Source of the DNA: Bedellia somnulentella
Lineage: Eukaryota > Arthropoda > Insecta > Lepidoptera > Bedelliidae
Reading direction: 5' to 3'
NCBI GenBank assembly: GCA_963576735.1
Contig: OY755181.1
Coordinates: 2,418,001 to 2,482,000 of the forward strand
Length of the DNA stretch: 64,000 nucleotides
The notes beneath the pieces were generated by a model. That model did not search any database. It worked only from the letters and a program-made list of their open reading frames with translations, and had not been told where the DNA came from. Both the position numbers and the translations under genes were made by a program. Positions 12,130 through 23,425 of the stretch are shown one piece after another. Position 1 is the stretch's first letter. Every line of letters begins with the position of its first letter.

Positions 12130-12990
12130 AATCTTGCCAAAAACTTGTTGGTTTACAATATTCAAAATCATAAACCTTAATCATAAAGCTGTTTGTTTTT
12201 GAAACATTTATTCATACATTATATTAAGTCGTTAAGAGTGATGAAATTCAATAAGGAATTTTCAAGTAGAGAATACTAGAGAATACATGACCGATACTTA
12301 TCGTTTGTTAGGTGTACATGTATAAAATTTTACATTCTCAATCAGAATTAAAACAATTCTCAAGTTCACAAATTAAGAAATTATTGATAAATGTGTTTAT
12401 AATTCAAAAGGTTTTCAAGATCGTATTAAAAGATTATCAATAGTTTCTGCCTATCCTATTGGGCGCTAACAGCGTACAAGTACAAAGTATGCAAAATATA
12501 AACCACTTAGATATAAACCAACACCTCTGCAGATTGCAGCTTGCACATTGCGTTCAAATCTTGTAAAAATCCGGGCTGAGTCGCGCCGCCGTCTCTGAAA
12601 TTGAAACAAACATTGCAGCCCCGTACCAAATACTTTCTATGCATTAAATGGATTCCATTCTTCCAAGCCATGGCGCGGGATTTTCTCAACGTTTTGGAGC
12701 TATTGTCTTTGCAAATATCAATTGCGTTTCACACTACATTTATAAATTGACAAACGTCTATGTAAACTACTATTTTTTGTAAGTTACTACTATGCAATAT
12801 TCGATTTAATTATTATTAGTACCTATTCTCAGAGCTAGAAATACAAAAATGGGTAGCTAAAACCTCAGTTCAGTCACCTTTTGTGCTTAATTAGAGAAAA
12901 AAATGTAAAATAAAAGATAGAAGTAACAGGTTTAAAGCTACATCGCCCATCAAACACTTAAATAGTCCCACAACACCAGGCAAATATGAA
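12130..12990. other. 0.86-kb stretch; GC-balanced island at 12,535-12,690
   Basis: The minus strand of the island is open for 60 codons (12,507-12,689) with a non-AT-driven composition. I do not recognise the peptide. It could be an exon remnant or chance; a protein search would decide. Confidence 0.3.
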
Positions 12991-12992
12991 TA

Positions 12993-13110
12993 TGCATACA
13001 TACCTACATATACTCTGGCTATGAATTTCTAGAAGGAATAACTAGAGCTAAGGAATCAGAAATTCCTCAGCTACTTTTGGAAGTTGAGCGAGGAAAAGAT
13101 GGTAAAATTA
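12993..13110 (-). mobile_element. SINE-B, 3' half of a split copy
   Basis: It starts with the complement of the SINE 3' end and stops at GGAAAAGATGGTAAAAT. The continuation (CGCATCGCCCAAAAATC to the 5' end) lies at 15,666-15,779, so about 2.55 kb appears to have been inserted in the middle. Confidence 0.7.
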
Positions 13111-14012
13111 AATATTATTATTTTTTATTTAAAAAAGAACCGCCTTCAAAAATCCAACTGAAAAGTATAAAATAATTTTTATTTATTTTATTATGTACAA
13201 CTCTATTCAACTTCTTCTTTTTGAAGTCGGTGCCAAACCAAGTTTCATGACAAAGAAGAACGAATATTAGTGGCCCGCCCAAGATGAGCGAGTTCTCCAC
13301 CCCATCAGCGTATTTCATCCTTATAAACCTTCCTTTTTAATCAATTAATAAAAAAATTCGCATCAAAATTCATTTCGTAGTTTTACAGATTAAAGTATAC
13401 ATAAGGATGTCCCTATAGCCCAGACAGGGAGAGAGAAAGCGACTTTGTATTATGTAGTGATTTAGATTCTCGATCGTCTTTTTACAAAGTGTTAGAAGTA
13501 TTGGTTGTGCCAACTCGGTCGATGCATGTCTCTGTCGAATTGTTGATTCCGTTAGTTTGAAATCTGATAATCTTACATAACCTAACCTAACGTCAGTTTA
13601 CTATCTCGCTATCTATCTAAAATTATAATTTACTAGTATTTACAGTTTTACGGTGACATGTATATTATGATAATTTCTCTGCGGAGTGCGACGCATGCAC
13701 ACCAGGCTAAGCACCGCTCACTGTCCCCAAATTCCATCCTTTATAAAGCGACGTCGTTGCGAGGGGATGAAATTTCTTGATTTTTGAGTGCGATTGTGTT
13801 ACCTACTGTTGTTGAGGCACTATCGATTGATTTATTATTCGTATGGTTTTCTCTACGTAGCAATTTTCATTTTGGATTTGTCTGTTTGGCACCGACTTCA
13901 AAAAGAAGAAGTTGAATAGAGTTGTACATAATAAAATAAATAAAAAATATTTTATACTTTTCAGTTGGATTTTTGAAGGCGGTTCTTTTTTAAATAAAAA
14001 ATAATAATATTT
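13110..14012. mobile_element. Long-TIR foldback element (family D1)
   Basis: The ends are inverted copies of each other over about 130 bp (AATATTATTATTTTTTATTT facing its complement). Each arm ends in the core GAAGTCGGTGCCAAAC. The interior has no transposase frame. The interior segment 13,325-13,450 (AAACCTTCC to AAAGCGACTTTGT) is a dispersed lepidopteran repeat of unknown class. It shares the GTCGGTGCCA core with the element at 58,880-59,447. Confidence 0.75.
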
Positions 14013-14331
14013 AATTTTTCTGTTTAGTATTTAATTTGAAGTTTTTGTTTTTCTTTTTTATTTTATACTTTTTAGTGATAAGTTCTTAAATCACTCTGAG
14101 TTTTTTTAGTGAATTAGTGATAGTTTTTTAGAGATAAGTTTTACTGTCCGTTTATTTTATAGTTTTTTTAACAGGTAGTTACAATATTTGTTATTATGAC
14201 TTTAGCTTACTTGTTACTATTTTGTTTACCTGCGGGCCTAGATAGAAAATCAAAGGATGCTTTAAGGAAAAGTTGCGTAAGGGAGAACGAAACACCCATC
14301 GAAAAAAAACAAAGACTTCAGCAAGGCAAGC

Positions 14332-14452
14332 ACGAGCCGTATTTAAACTAGTTATCGCGTGGGATAAAGCAGCCATCTTTTACGCACTTACTTAGTATCG
14401 TATACTGCCATCTCATTCTAACCATTATCGTGTCGATAACTCGTGCTTGCTC
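14332..14452. mobile_element. Small MITE, copy 1
   Basis: A ~120-bp unit with short terminal inverted repeats (CAAGCACGAG / CTCGTGCTTG) and the interior CTAGTTATCGCGTGGGAT. A close copy is at 22,391-22,530. No coding capacity. Confidence 0.75.
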
Positions 14453-14717
14453 TTCAGAATGAGAGAGATCGTCAGCGTGCTGCTCTTGCTGCCGAAACAG
14501 ATGAGCAAAGAGAAGTTCACCTATCACAAATGCGAAGAAACACTCTTATATATATGTAGCGTTGAGTCGTGTAAAATCCCTTGATGAGATGGCGTTAAGT
14601 GATATAGATTCAAAGAAATTACTTAACCATCCCCATGACGAAAGAGCCTTGATTGAAATGACCAGGATGAAAAACATGATGTTGCAATGTATATTTTTTT
14701 CTTCAATATAATTATCA

Positions 14718-14812
14718 ATATAATTAAGAGTAATTTATTCATGTTTTTATATACTTTTTGTTCAATATAATTAAGAGTAATTTATTCATGTTTTTATATA
14801 CTTTTTGTTCAA
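14718..14812 (+). repeat. Tandem duplication of a ~47-bp AT-rich unit
   Basis: The unit beginning AATATAATTAAGAGTAATTT and ending ACTTTTTGTTC occurs twice in direct succession with no visible differences, so the duplication is recent. Confidence 0.8.
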
Positions 14813-14919
14813 TAATTTAGTAACTCTGTTTATTACTAATAAAAAAACTTTATTAACATATATTGATAAATTTCTGTCTAGTATTGATAACTTTACATAC
14901 ATACTTATATTTCAAACTA

Positions 14920-15655
14920 AGAAACCTCCTTTTTTTGAGTCGGTTAAAGAACTTAAACCTTCTCCTGAATGTAATAGCATAAACTGATAACTCTTTGTCT
15001 AATAATAACTAAGAACCTTCAAACTTACATACATACTTATAGGTGAAACTCAGAAACTCCTTTTTTTGAGACGATTAGATCACTAAAACCTTGTCCTGAA
15101 AGTAACAAGTAGTTTTCTGAAAATTGCATCCAAATAGCTTAAGCGAAACGCGAGATAATCGCCGACCGACATACATACATGCAGGTCAAACACAGAACCT
15201 CCTTTCTTTTAGAGTCGGTTAAATCACTTTACCCATCTTCTAAATGTAACGAATACTTTTCTGAAAACCGCTTCCAAATAGCTTAAGCCAAACGTGAGAT
15301 AATCGCGGACCAACAGACATACATACAGGTCAAACACAGAACCTCCTTTCTTTTTTTGGTCGGTTAAGGCACTAAAACCTTCTCCTAAATGTAACGAATA
15401 CTTTTCTGAAAACTGCATCCAAATAGCTTAAGCCAAACGTGAGATAATCGCGGACCAACAGACATACATACAGGTCAAACACAGAACCTCCTTTCTTTTT
15501 TTGGTCGGTTAAGGCACTAAAACCTTCTCCTAAATGTAACGAATACTGTTTTGAAAACCGCATCCAAATAGCTTAAGCCAAACTCGAGATAATCGCGGAC
15601 AATTATACATACATACATACAATCGAACTGAGAACCTCCTTTTTTGAAGTCGGTT
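14920..15655 (+). repeat. 145-bp tandem array (minisatellite-like)
   Basis: The marker CCAAATAGCTTAAG recurs at about 15,131, 15,275, 15,420 and 15,565, a spacing of 144-145 bp. Two more diverged units lie upstream. Each unit also holds an AGAACCTCCTTTCTTTT...GTCGGTTAA segment and a CATA microsatellite. Overlapping short minus-strand frames are by-products of the repetition. The units are not separated by unique spacers, so this is not a CRISPR array. Confidence 0.85.
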
Positions 15656-15665
15656 AAAAATAAAG

Positions 15666-15779
15666 TTCTCCCTCCGCATCGCCCAAAAATCTAACATGAA
15701 GACCCAATACTCTTAGTTGCCTCTTACGTACACCCACGGGAAAAATGGGGTAGTGCTATTCAAAGTCGACATTACACAG
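15666..15779 (-). mobile_element. SINE-B, 5' half of a split copy
   Basis: It carries the complement of the 5' part (CGCATCGCCCAAAAATC to GACATTACACAGCA). It is probably the other half of the copy at 12,993-13,110. Confidence 0.7.
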
Positions 15780-15867
15780 CATATAATATAGTATGAGGTA
15801 GTGCTATCAAAAGTTATTATCGCATTATATTTATATGTAAAAAAATCTTTAACTTTAAAGATTTATG

Positions 15868-16050
15868 GAGACAAAGTAGATGGTTAGTTCCGTGCTTCGG
15901 AGGGCACGTTAAGCCGTCGGTCCCGGCTACTATTACGGTAGTAGTCGTTAGTCTGCCAACCCGTAATTGGCCAGCGTGGTGGACTATGGCCAAATCGCCC
16001 TATCCAGGGTAGGCTCGAGCCCCTTGGTGGGGACATTTACTATCTTAACT
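15868..16050 (+). repeat. Dispersed GC-rich repeat fragment
   Basis: The run GTTCCGTGCTTCGGAGGGCAC ... CCAGCGTGGTGGACTATGGCC is typical of the 3' region of a common lepidopteran LINE/SINE. I recognise the pattern from memory but cannot name the family. No frame is present. Confidence 0.55.
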
Positions 16051-16827
16051 TCTTCTGAGTTACTAAAAGAAAATACCAATAATTGTTATTCAGACCTTTC
16101 ACAAACTTACGTTAAAATCATTCTCGTTTAACGGAAAACATCTTTATCCGCTTTTCATTGCACGAGAACAGTGCAATTCATTAATCAAATAAAAAACTAC
16201 AATATAAATTCGCAAATTTAACAGAAAATCACATCGCTCACAGCAATTTGAGTGAAATGGAAAATCGTCGAGTGAAATGATCGTGAAATTCACGTTTCCT
16301 TGAAACAGATTTGCAAAAGTGCTGAAACATTATTTTATTTAAACCAAATAAAGTGTCTTTGTTTGCTTTTACAAAATATGAAATTGCTTTACTGCCCAGC
16401 TGTTGGATTTGGCTGAATGTCGATGGATGATGTCGATGTAAATGCATTCGTTATTTTCTACCATTTTCCAACAAGTTAATGCTCATAAAATGAATTATAT
16501 TGCTATGATTTTAGTCATATAAAACCGTTTGCTACCACACTGTGCTTTTTTAATTAATATAACGTCTAGTCCGATAATGCGCTGTTGTTTTTGATTCAAT
16601 TTCCTTGTCATCAGAAAATAGTTTGTACATAAACATACATTTAATCACCTCTACGCGACAACTTAGAGTAGAGATAAGATAGTGGTGTTATAAGCCAAAA
16701 CTACAAGTCTGTAACAATCTTGTTGGTTTCCAAATTATACTTAAATAGCTCAACATATAAAAAAATCAAAATCATTTAACACTCAATTTTGAATGGCATT
16801 CAAAAGTTTTAGAGTAAAAAACTATTT
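16051..16827. other. 0.78-kb stretch without recognisable gene
   Basis: AT-rich. A 69-codon minus-strand frame at 16,238-16,447 has no motif I recognise and is most likely chance. Confidence 0.3.
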
Positions 16828-16838
16828 AGAAATAGAAT

Positions 16839-17098
16839 GCTGTGTAGTGTCGGCTTAGAATAGCACTACCCCATTTCTACCCGTGGGTGATCGTAAGAGG
16901 CGACTAAGGGTATAGAGGCTTTTTAAGTAACTTTTGGGCGATGTGGTTGGAGACCCGTCACCAACAATTATTTATTGTTACCATCTTTTCCCCACTTAAC
17001 TTCCAAAAGTGGCTGAGGAATATTTTATTTCCAAAGCTCTGGCTACCCCGTTCAGGGAAATATAGCCGTGAGCATTATATGTATGTAAGTATGTATGT
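16839..17098 (+). mobile_element. SINE-B copy, subfamily 1, with target duplication
   Basis: Full length. AGAAATAGAAT lies directly before (16,828-16,838) and after (17,099-17,109), an 11-bp target duplication. A second fragment of the SINE-B 5' end follows at 17,108-17,127. Confidence 0.92.
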
Positions 17099-17331
17099 AG
17101 AAATAGAATATGCTGTGTAGTGCCGGTTACTGAGTTATTTTTATTCAATCTAGTAAAATTTCAATAGTAGTTTAAAAAAATAGAATGCTATGTATAAAAA
17201 ATTCAATATTTTTTGTTTGAAGTATGAAAATTTTAGTGTTGTGTTATAAAACTCGTAGTGAAGTGCTGAGTCAGATTCCTATGTGTATTCGGTATATGAT
17301 TAACGTAATTATGATGCATAATTTGTTTTTT

Positions 17332-17395
17332 ACATGAAAACCTCATGTGGGGATTATTACTAAACAATTAAGCAATAAAAAAATATTATTTTTTT
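17332..17395 (-). mobile_element. Family C end fragment
   Basis: ACATGAAAACCTCATGTGGGGATTATTACTAA is the terminal segment of family C; the rest is missing. Confidence 0.65.
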
Positions 17396-17511
17396 CTCAC
17401 TTTCTTTACACTGTTATGTAACGAAATAAAAAAAAAAACATAAAAAAATGTAACGATTCTTAATTGAATATAAGATGCAGGGAAAAAAACGCAACGCTTC
17501 AAAAGATTTAT

Positions 17512-17760
17512 GCATACATACATAAACTCACGGCTATAAATCCCATGAAGGGGTAGCCAGAGCTAGGGAATTAGAAATTCCTCAGACACTTTTGGAAGTT
17601 GCGTGGGGAAAAGATGGGGAAATTAAGGTTTTTGGTGATGGGTCTCCAACCGCATCGCCCAATGTTCCTTTAAAAGCCCCAATACCGTTAGTCGCCTCTT
17701 ACGTACACCCACCACCGGTAGAAATGGGGTAGCACTATTCTAAGCCGGCGCTACACAGCA
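17512..17760 (-). mobile_element. SINE-B copy, subfamily 2
   Basis: Full length on the minus strand, from the CATACATA tail to CTACACAGCA. It sits inside the first unit of the 17-19 kb duplication. Confidence 0.88.
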
Positions 17761-18249
17761 CATATATTATATATTTGTAGTTTAGGATTTATATAGTTTA
17801 TAATAAACAATGTACAATGATACCTTTTCCAACAACTTTTTTACTGTTAATGTGTATAGATAAAAACGAAGACTATCCGAAAACAATGGTATTATCAGCA
17901 CTAAGGAAGCTACTACCACGTCTACTAGCCAGAGAAGTTTCCAGATACATCGACTATGACACTCGAACAAGGCCGCGCCACAATGCAGTCTCATGATAAC
18001 AACACGTCGTAAAACAACATACACACAAACTTTCCCTAGTGTCGCAATCAATGTTTTTTTAAGTTAATAGCTTTAAAAAATGTAACCTGTTTTTTTTACT
18101 ACGATACCATTATTTATCACGTGACCTGTGAGCTCAAAATTGGAAATATAAGATACAGGGAAAGAAAGCGCTTTTCAGGGGATTTATACAGTTTAAAAAA
18201 ATTAGTCTCTAAATATCTACATTGACGTACATAATTATTATTTATTATC

Positions 18250-18495
18250 ATACATACATATACTCACGGCTATAAATCCCTTAACGGGGTAGGAAGAGCT
18301 TTGGAATGAGGAATTCCTCAGCCACTTTTAGAAGTTGATTGGGGGAAAGATGGTAATAAAAGAAGGTTTTTGGTGACGGGTCTCCCACCACATCGGCCAA
18401 AAATCACTTAAAAGGCCCCTATACCCTTAGTCGCCTCTTACGATCACCCACGGGTAGAAATGGGGTAGTGTTATTCTAAGCCGACACTACACGGC
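18250..18495 (-). mobile_element. SINE-B copy, subfamily 1
   Basis: Full length on the minus strand. CGATCACCCACGGGTAG and CCACATCGGCC mark subfamily 1. It sits inside the second unit of the 17-19 kb duplication. Confidence 0.88.
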
Positions 18496-19584
18496 AAATT
18501 ATTATTATTTACTATCGTATTTCAAAATCTATTTAAATCCTAATTCAGGTAACGAACACGAAGGAAGCTAGTCTCACGAAGTTTCCAGATACATCGACTA
18601 CGACACTCGAACAAAGCCGCGCCACAATGCAGTATCTCTACGGCCGTGATAAAAATACACACTAACTTTCCCTCGTGCCTCGTTTACACTGTTATACATT
18701 GCAGTCAATGTTTTTTTAGTTTAAGACATTTCTTTATTGACTAGAATTACTATAAATGATCATTAATCGTGTTAGCTTAAAATCCGATTGAATTTAATGC
18801 AGCAAAGAAACGCTGCGTTTGAGAAGAGTTCTATATTTTAAAATGACAAGTGTATAAATATTTGTACGTTAAAACCTTTTTTAACGATTTTTTATTGCTA
18901 ATATTCTCCATCATCTACCCCATCGTATGTCAAATGGGTTCACCGCCTACTCCAGGGACGTAAGAAAAACTTAAAACCAGTTAAGACGATGACAATTCAC
19001 ACAACCCTCATCAGTCTCATCACATAGGAAGCCAGTCCCGCGTCCACTAGCTAGAGAAGTTTCCATACATCGGTACTACACTCGAACAAAGCCGCGTCAC
19101 AATGCAGTCTCTCCGCCGCAGTCGCCGTGATAACACGTCGTAGAACAAAATTCACACCAACTTTCCCCGAGCCTTTTACACAGTTATGAAATGCTATGGC
19201 CGCAGTTGCGATGTACATGTACTCGGAACAATTTGTGTTATTCCGTTTTGGATACTATTTTTTGCAGATTCATATAACAAAAATGTTTGCTGGAAATTTA
19301 ATTAAGTATAGAGTTCAATATATATTGGAATGTAAAAGTTTTTTTTTAATTAAATTGATATGCACTATCATACAGTAACCTGCAATTGTTTGTATCAACG
19401 GTAAAAAATATTGGTTAGCAAACATTTCATATAAAAAACTGAGTTATTTTAATTTAATATGCTTATATTTTAATGGTCGTTTAAGAAAATAGAATGCTAT
19501 GTATAAGAAATTCAATAATTTTAGTATGAAGTATGAAAATTGCTGAGTTATATTAGATTAACTTTCTAAATTTAACCCAGATAT

Positions 19585-19680
19585 ACTTACGCTATTAATT
19601 CACATTGGGATAGGCGAAGATTATCGATTGGCACTTGACACGAGCTTGGAAAACCGCTTTTTATACTTTTTACCCAAAAT
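19585..19680 (-). mobile_element. Degenerate LINE 3' tail
   Basis: TTACGCTATTAATTCACATTGGG and GATTATCGATTGGCACTT match the LINE terminus with many substitutions. Confidence 0.5.
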
Positions 19681-19711
19681 CGCTTTTTTGGCTTTCGATC
19701 ATATATGTACT

Positions 19712-20056
19712 TAATATTTGACGACATGATACTCCAATGGGTAGAACGCCCGCCGGTAAACAGACAGGCATGAGTTCGAATCTTGGGCGGACTTACGCCA
19801 ATTTGTCTTTTCTAAAGTCATATGTGTTGTTAATTTATCATGGCCGTTAGCGGTGAGGGAAAGCAACTTGAGGAAACCCACATGGCCGATTTGTACTAAC
19901 ACATGTGACAGTTGTTCAAAAACGGCGATAGGCCTGCCCCCTATCACGTGAGTACACTGTCTAAGCAAAACTTTGGACACTAGGTGGCGCTGTCACGTTG
20001 TTCATTAGTATTGGTACCTCTGCCAAACCCCTTCGGGTTAAACGGCGTGAACGAAA
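19712..20056 (+). mobile_element. SINE-A copy
   Basis: It includes the tRNA-like head (GACATGATACTCCAATGGG and GAGTTCGAATCTTGGG) and the body to CCCCTTCGGGTTAAACGGCGTGAACG. One internal gap removes about 15 bp. Confidence 0.85.
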
Positions 20057-20196
20057 CGAAATTTAAAAAGTTTAATATCTGTACCTTCTTATGTAGAATG
20101 AATATTTTACAGCATCAAACAAATGTTCATTACTCTCCCAATAGTAACCAATAGCCAAAGCATACTATATATATGTTGATATTATTTTTTATATTT

Positions 20197-20447
20197 GCTG
20201 TGTAGTGTCGGCTTAGAATAGCACTACCCCATTTCTTCCGGAGGGTGTACGTAAGATGCGACTAACGGTATTGGGGCTTTTAAGGGATTTTTGGGCGATG
20301 CGGTTGGAGACCCATCACCAACAACCTTTATTTTACCACCTTTTCCCCACGCAACTTTCAAAAGTGGCTGAGGAATTTCAAATTTTCTAGCTCTTGCTAC
20401 CCCTTCTAGGGATTTACAACCGTCAGTATATGTATGTATGTATGATG
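20197..20447 (+). mobile_element. SINE-B copy, subfamily 2, with target duplication
   Basis: Full length. TATTTTTTATATT occurs at about 20,183-20,195 and again from 20,448, a target duplication of about 13 bp. Confidence 0.9.
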
Positions 20448-20893
20448 TATTTTTTATATTTTCGTTCTTTTAACCGCATTAATACTCGAGTAAAAATTAT
20501 TTCTCTTGGCTTCATTCACTGATCTGTCTGTCTATCAGCTACCACACACAATAGAAAACATGGCGTCATCAATAATAGTTTCCAACTTATGAAATGGGTA
20601 TCTCGTATTCATTTCACAAGTAATGAAACCTATAAATCAATAGAACTTCGTCGACATCTATCATTGAGCAATCCAATCAGGGAGTGGTATTATACAATGT
20701 TAAATACACATTGTCTTTCAATATCTAAGGATTATCCTCGCAGGACTATTGTTAAGTTAATTAGAACTGATATTAACTGACTGTTAATAAACTATTCTTG
20801 AGGCATCACAACTGTATTACAAACGTAGGTAGATAGAATACTTTATGGTCTGCCAGCAGATTTATAACTCTTTTTTTCACAGTAATTAAATAA

Positions 20894-21140
20894 TAAGCTG
20901 TGTAGTGTCAGCTTAAAATAGCACTACCCCATTTCTTCCGGTGGGTGTACGTAAGAGGCGACTAACGGTATTGGGGCTTTAAAAGGATTTTTGGGCGATG
21001 CGGTTGGAGACCCATCACCAACAACCTTTATTTTATCATCTTTTCCCCACACAACTTTCCAAAAGTGGCTGAGGAATTTCTAATTCCTTAGCTCTGGCTA
21101 CCCCTTCTAGGGATTTATAGCCGTGAGTATATGTATGTAT
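20894..21140 (+). mobile_element. SINE-B copy, subfamily 2, with target duplication
   Basis: GTAATTAAATAA lies at 20,882-20,893 and again at 21,141-21,152. The element between them has both canonical ends. Confidence 0.92.
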
Positions 21141-21177
21141 GTAATTAAATAAATATCAAAAATTACTACTCATCCAT

Positions 21178-21330
21178 TACGCCGTTTATTCTTCAAAGGT
21201 TGGCAGAGGTAATTATACTTGTTAATACGAGTATCACGTGACATTATGGTATATTGTGTTTTTAGCAACATTTTTGCCTGACCTATCATGGGATAACGCG
21301 TAGGCCACTGCTACTTTGTATGAACACTGC
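21178..21330 (-). mobile_element. SINE-A fragment
   Basis: It carries the complement of the 3' end (ACGCCGTTTATTCTTCAAAGG, GGCAGAGGTA) and a shortened body. Confidence 0.6.
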
Positions 21331-21346
21331 ACTTGGCTATGTTGCC

Positions 21347-21590
21347 ATGTAGAATGTCAGGCTTAGAATGTCACTATTTCTTTCTACCCACGGGTGTCGT
21401 TCGAGACGACTAAGGGTGTGAGGATTTTTAAGTGGAATTTGGGCGATGCGGTAGGAGACCCATCACCGACGATACTTTATTTCTACCATCTTGTCCCCTA
21501 TAAACTTCCATATGTGGCTGAAGAGTTTCTAGCTCTGAAGCTCTGGCTACCCCTTTTGGGCCGTGAGTATGATGTATGTATGTATGTATG
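21347..21590 (+). mobile_element. SINE-B copy, intermediate subfamily
   Basis: It has AGAATGTCACTATTTCTTTC near the start and ends GCCGTGAGTATGATGTATG. GCACTTGGCTAT upstream (21,329) and GCACTTGACTAT downstream (21,590) are a likely target duplication with one change. Confidence 0.85.
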
Positions 21591-22190
21591 CACTTGACTA
21601 TTTGCATCTCAGAATAGAATAGAAAAAACCGTGCAATTGCACAGAACAATAGACATACTTACAAACATAGATTTTAGAGTAAAAAACTATAAATTGGTAA
21701 TAATATCACTAAAAGTTATTTCTTCCGGAAAAACTTCAGCGGTTTTTTCCAAATTATTTCTCTTACCGACAACATCCTTGACAAACGAACTATGTTTTAA
21801 AAAAGTACATTCGTTTTGCCCCCCCCAGGATTTAAAACTCCCTTTTCCGCATAAGAAGCGATGTTTTTTATTATGATAACAAGGCTATTTTAAATCTGAA
21901 CTAAAGCCATCTAGATGGTAATTTAAACATAGTTACATTCCGTGTGCAGTCTTTACAGCATTTGAATAGGCTGACTATAGGCCAAGTTATTTGGCGGTCC
22001 TGGATTCCAAATCTTGGAGGTACACTCACAAATTCCCTGTTAGATTAATCCAAGTGTCCATGAGACGTTGCGATGAGGTACGAATTACTTTATTGCCTGA
22101 AAAGTAAAATGATTCCGTAAATTGGAGAGCACATCAACTATATAAGGGTGTTAGTTGAACAGGGTTTATCACTTCAATAAATAAATGTCT
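21591..22190. other. 0.6-kb stretch without recognisable gene
   Basis: A short plus-strand frame (21,631-21,876) contains a homopolymer C run and no recognisable motif. I see no supported feature. Confidence 0.35.
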
Positions 22191-22196
22191 TTTTTT

Positions 22197-22861
22197 AGTT
22201 TAATACCTAATGTTCAGCATATAAAATTGTGAAAAAACTTTTGAACTAACTTTCCAAAATAAAACTTGGTTTTTCCATCCGATGGAAAAAAAATGTTTTA
22301 GACCTAATCATCATGCCAATATCCAATTCTAAGAAGACTCGAGCCCTTTAGAGAATAGTAGGGATAAACATGAGCTATTATACAACATCAGAAGGGCAAG
22401 CACGAGCCGTGTTTCAACTAGTTATCGCGTGGGATAAAGCAGCCATCTCTTACGCACTTACTTAGTATCGTATACTGCCATCTCATTCTAACCGTTATCG
22501 TGTCGATAAAATAGTGCTCGTGTTTGCCCTACTGATTGCTACTTTTGGATTAGTATAAGGAAAAAAATGTAAAATAAAGGTTGTTGGTGATATTTGTTAA
22601 AGATTGTTATCACCCAAAACATCATAAACAAATCCGAACACCCTTAGTTACCGTTTACTATACCCGCGGGAAGGAATTTGATAATTTTCAAGCCGATACT
22701 ACAAAACTATATTCCCCTCAAAATCTCCTCAGACCCATATTCTACAAATCTTCAACACGTGTAGTTTAATACCTAATGTTCAGCATACAAAATTGAAAAA
22801 AAACTTTTAAACTAACTTTCCAAAATAAACTTGGTTTTTCCATCCGATGGAAAAAAAATGC
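22197..22861 (+). repeat. ~100-bp direct repeats flanking 465 bp
   Basis: The block TAGTTTAATACCTAATGTTC ... CCATCCGATGG at 22,197-22,297 recurs at 22,762-22,861 with few differences. The interior holds a MITE (22,391-22,530) and a degenerate SINE-B-like stretch. It may be a tandem duplication or the trace of recombination. Confidence 0.75.
22391..22530. mobile_element. Small MITE, copy 2
   Basis: Same unit as at 14,332-14,452, with terminal inverted repeats GGGCAAGCACGAG and CTCGTGTTTGCCC. Confidence 0.75.
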
Positions 22862-22865
22862 TGTA

Positions 22866-23108
22866 GCTGTGTAGTGTCAGCTTAGAATAACACTACCCCA
22901 TTTCTACCCGTGGGTGATCGTAAGAGGCGACTAAGGGTATAGGGGCTTATTAAGTTATTTTTGGGCGATGTGGTTGGAGACCCGTCACCAAAATCATTTA
23001 TTATTACCATCTTTTCCCCAATCAACTTCCAAAAGTGGCTGGGGAATTTTTCATTCCAAAGCTCTGGCTACCCCGTTAAGGGATTTATAGCCGTGAGTAT
23101 ATGTATGT
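22866..23108 (+). mobile_element. SINE-B copy, subfamily 1
   Basis: Full length, from CTGTGTAGTGTCAGCTTAG to CCGTGAGTATATGTATG. Confidence 0.9.
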
Positions 23109-23247
23109 TCAACTCTAGAAACTAGTTCAACACAAGAGAACCGAGTAATACCTAACAGCATGGTTTCTTTATTAGCTATTAATTTATTGTGTTCATCCGT
23201 TCGCAGTACAAGAGTATGTTCCACTAGTGGCTAAATAGGAAAGAGCA

Positions 23248-23425
23248 CATTGCTGTTCCGAGGAAAGTTCAACCGCGGCCTTTCGAGTACGTATTGCTTG
23301 CTAACGCATACAAAGTGTTTGCAGACGGAGATTGCAATATTATGGAACTGTGTTCAGCCGAACTAGCTGCTGCTGCTTGCCTACTGATATATTTTCGTGT
23401 GTATTCTGCTTAGTTTTGGAAATTT
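23248..23425 (+). repeat. Duplicated segment, longer copy
   Basis: CACATTGCTGTTCCGAGGAAAG through TTTTGGAAATTTAGATG recurs at 24,676-24,795, where about 75 bp of the middle are missing. Function unknown. Confidence 0.7.

Larger units (their letters stand above)
17125..19560 (+). repeat. Locally multiplied segment (three or more imperfect copies)
   Basis: A block with GAAGTTTCCAGATACATCGACT, ACACTCGAACAA.GCCGCG, AATGCAGTCTC and ACTTTCCC recurs at about 17,925-18,050, 18,575-18,710 and 19,055-19,190. An upstream motif (ATAAGATGCAGGGAAA) recurs at 17,470 and 18,150 and, degenerate, near 18,795. A flank with ATAGAATGCTATGTATAA occurs at both 17,180 and 19,490. The SINE-Bs inside the first two copies belong to different subfamilies, so the amplification predates them. 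Confidence 0.7.

Noticed and set aside
15224..15563. Two overlapping minus-strand frames with almost the same peptide
   Set aside because: They arise from adjacent units of the 145-bp tandem array; the repetition explains their similarity.
14920..15655. Possible CRISPR-like regular repeat
   Set aside because: The units are contiguous 145-bp tandem repeats without unique spacers, in an insect genome.
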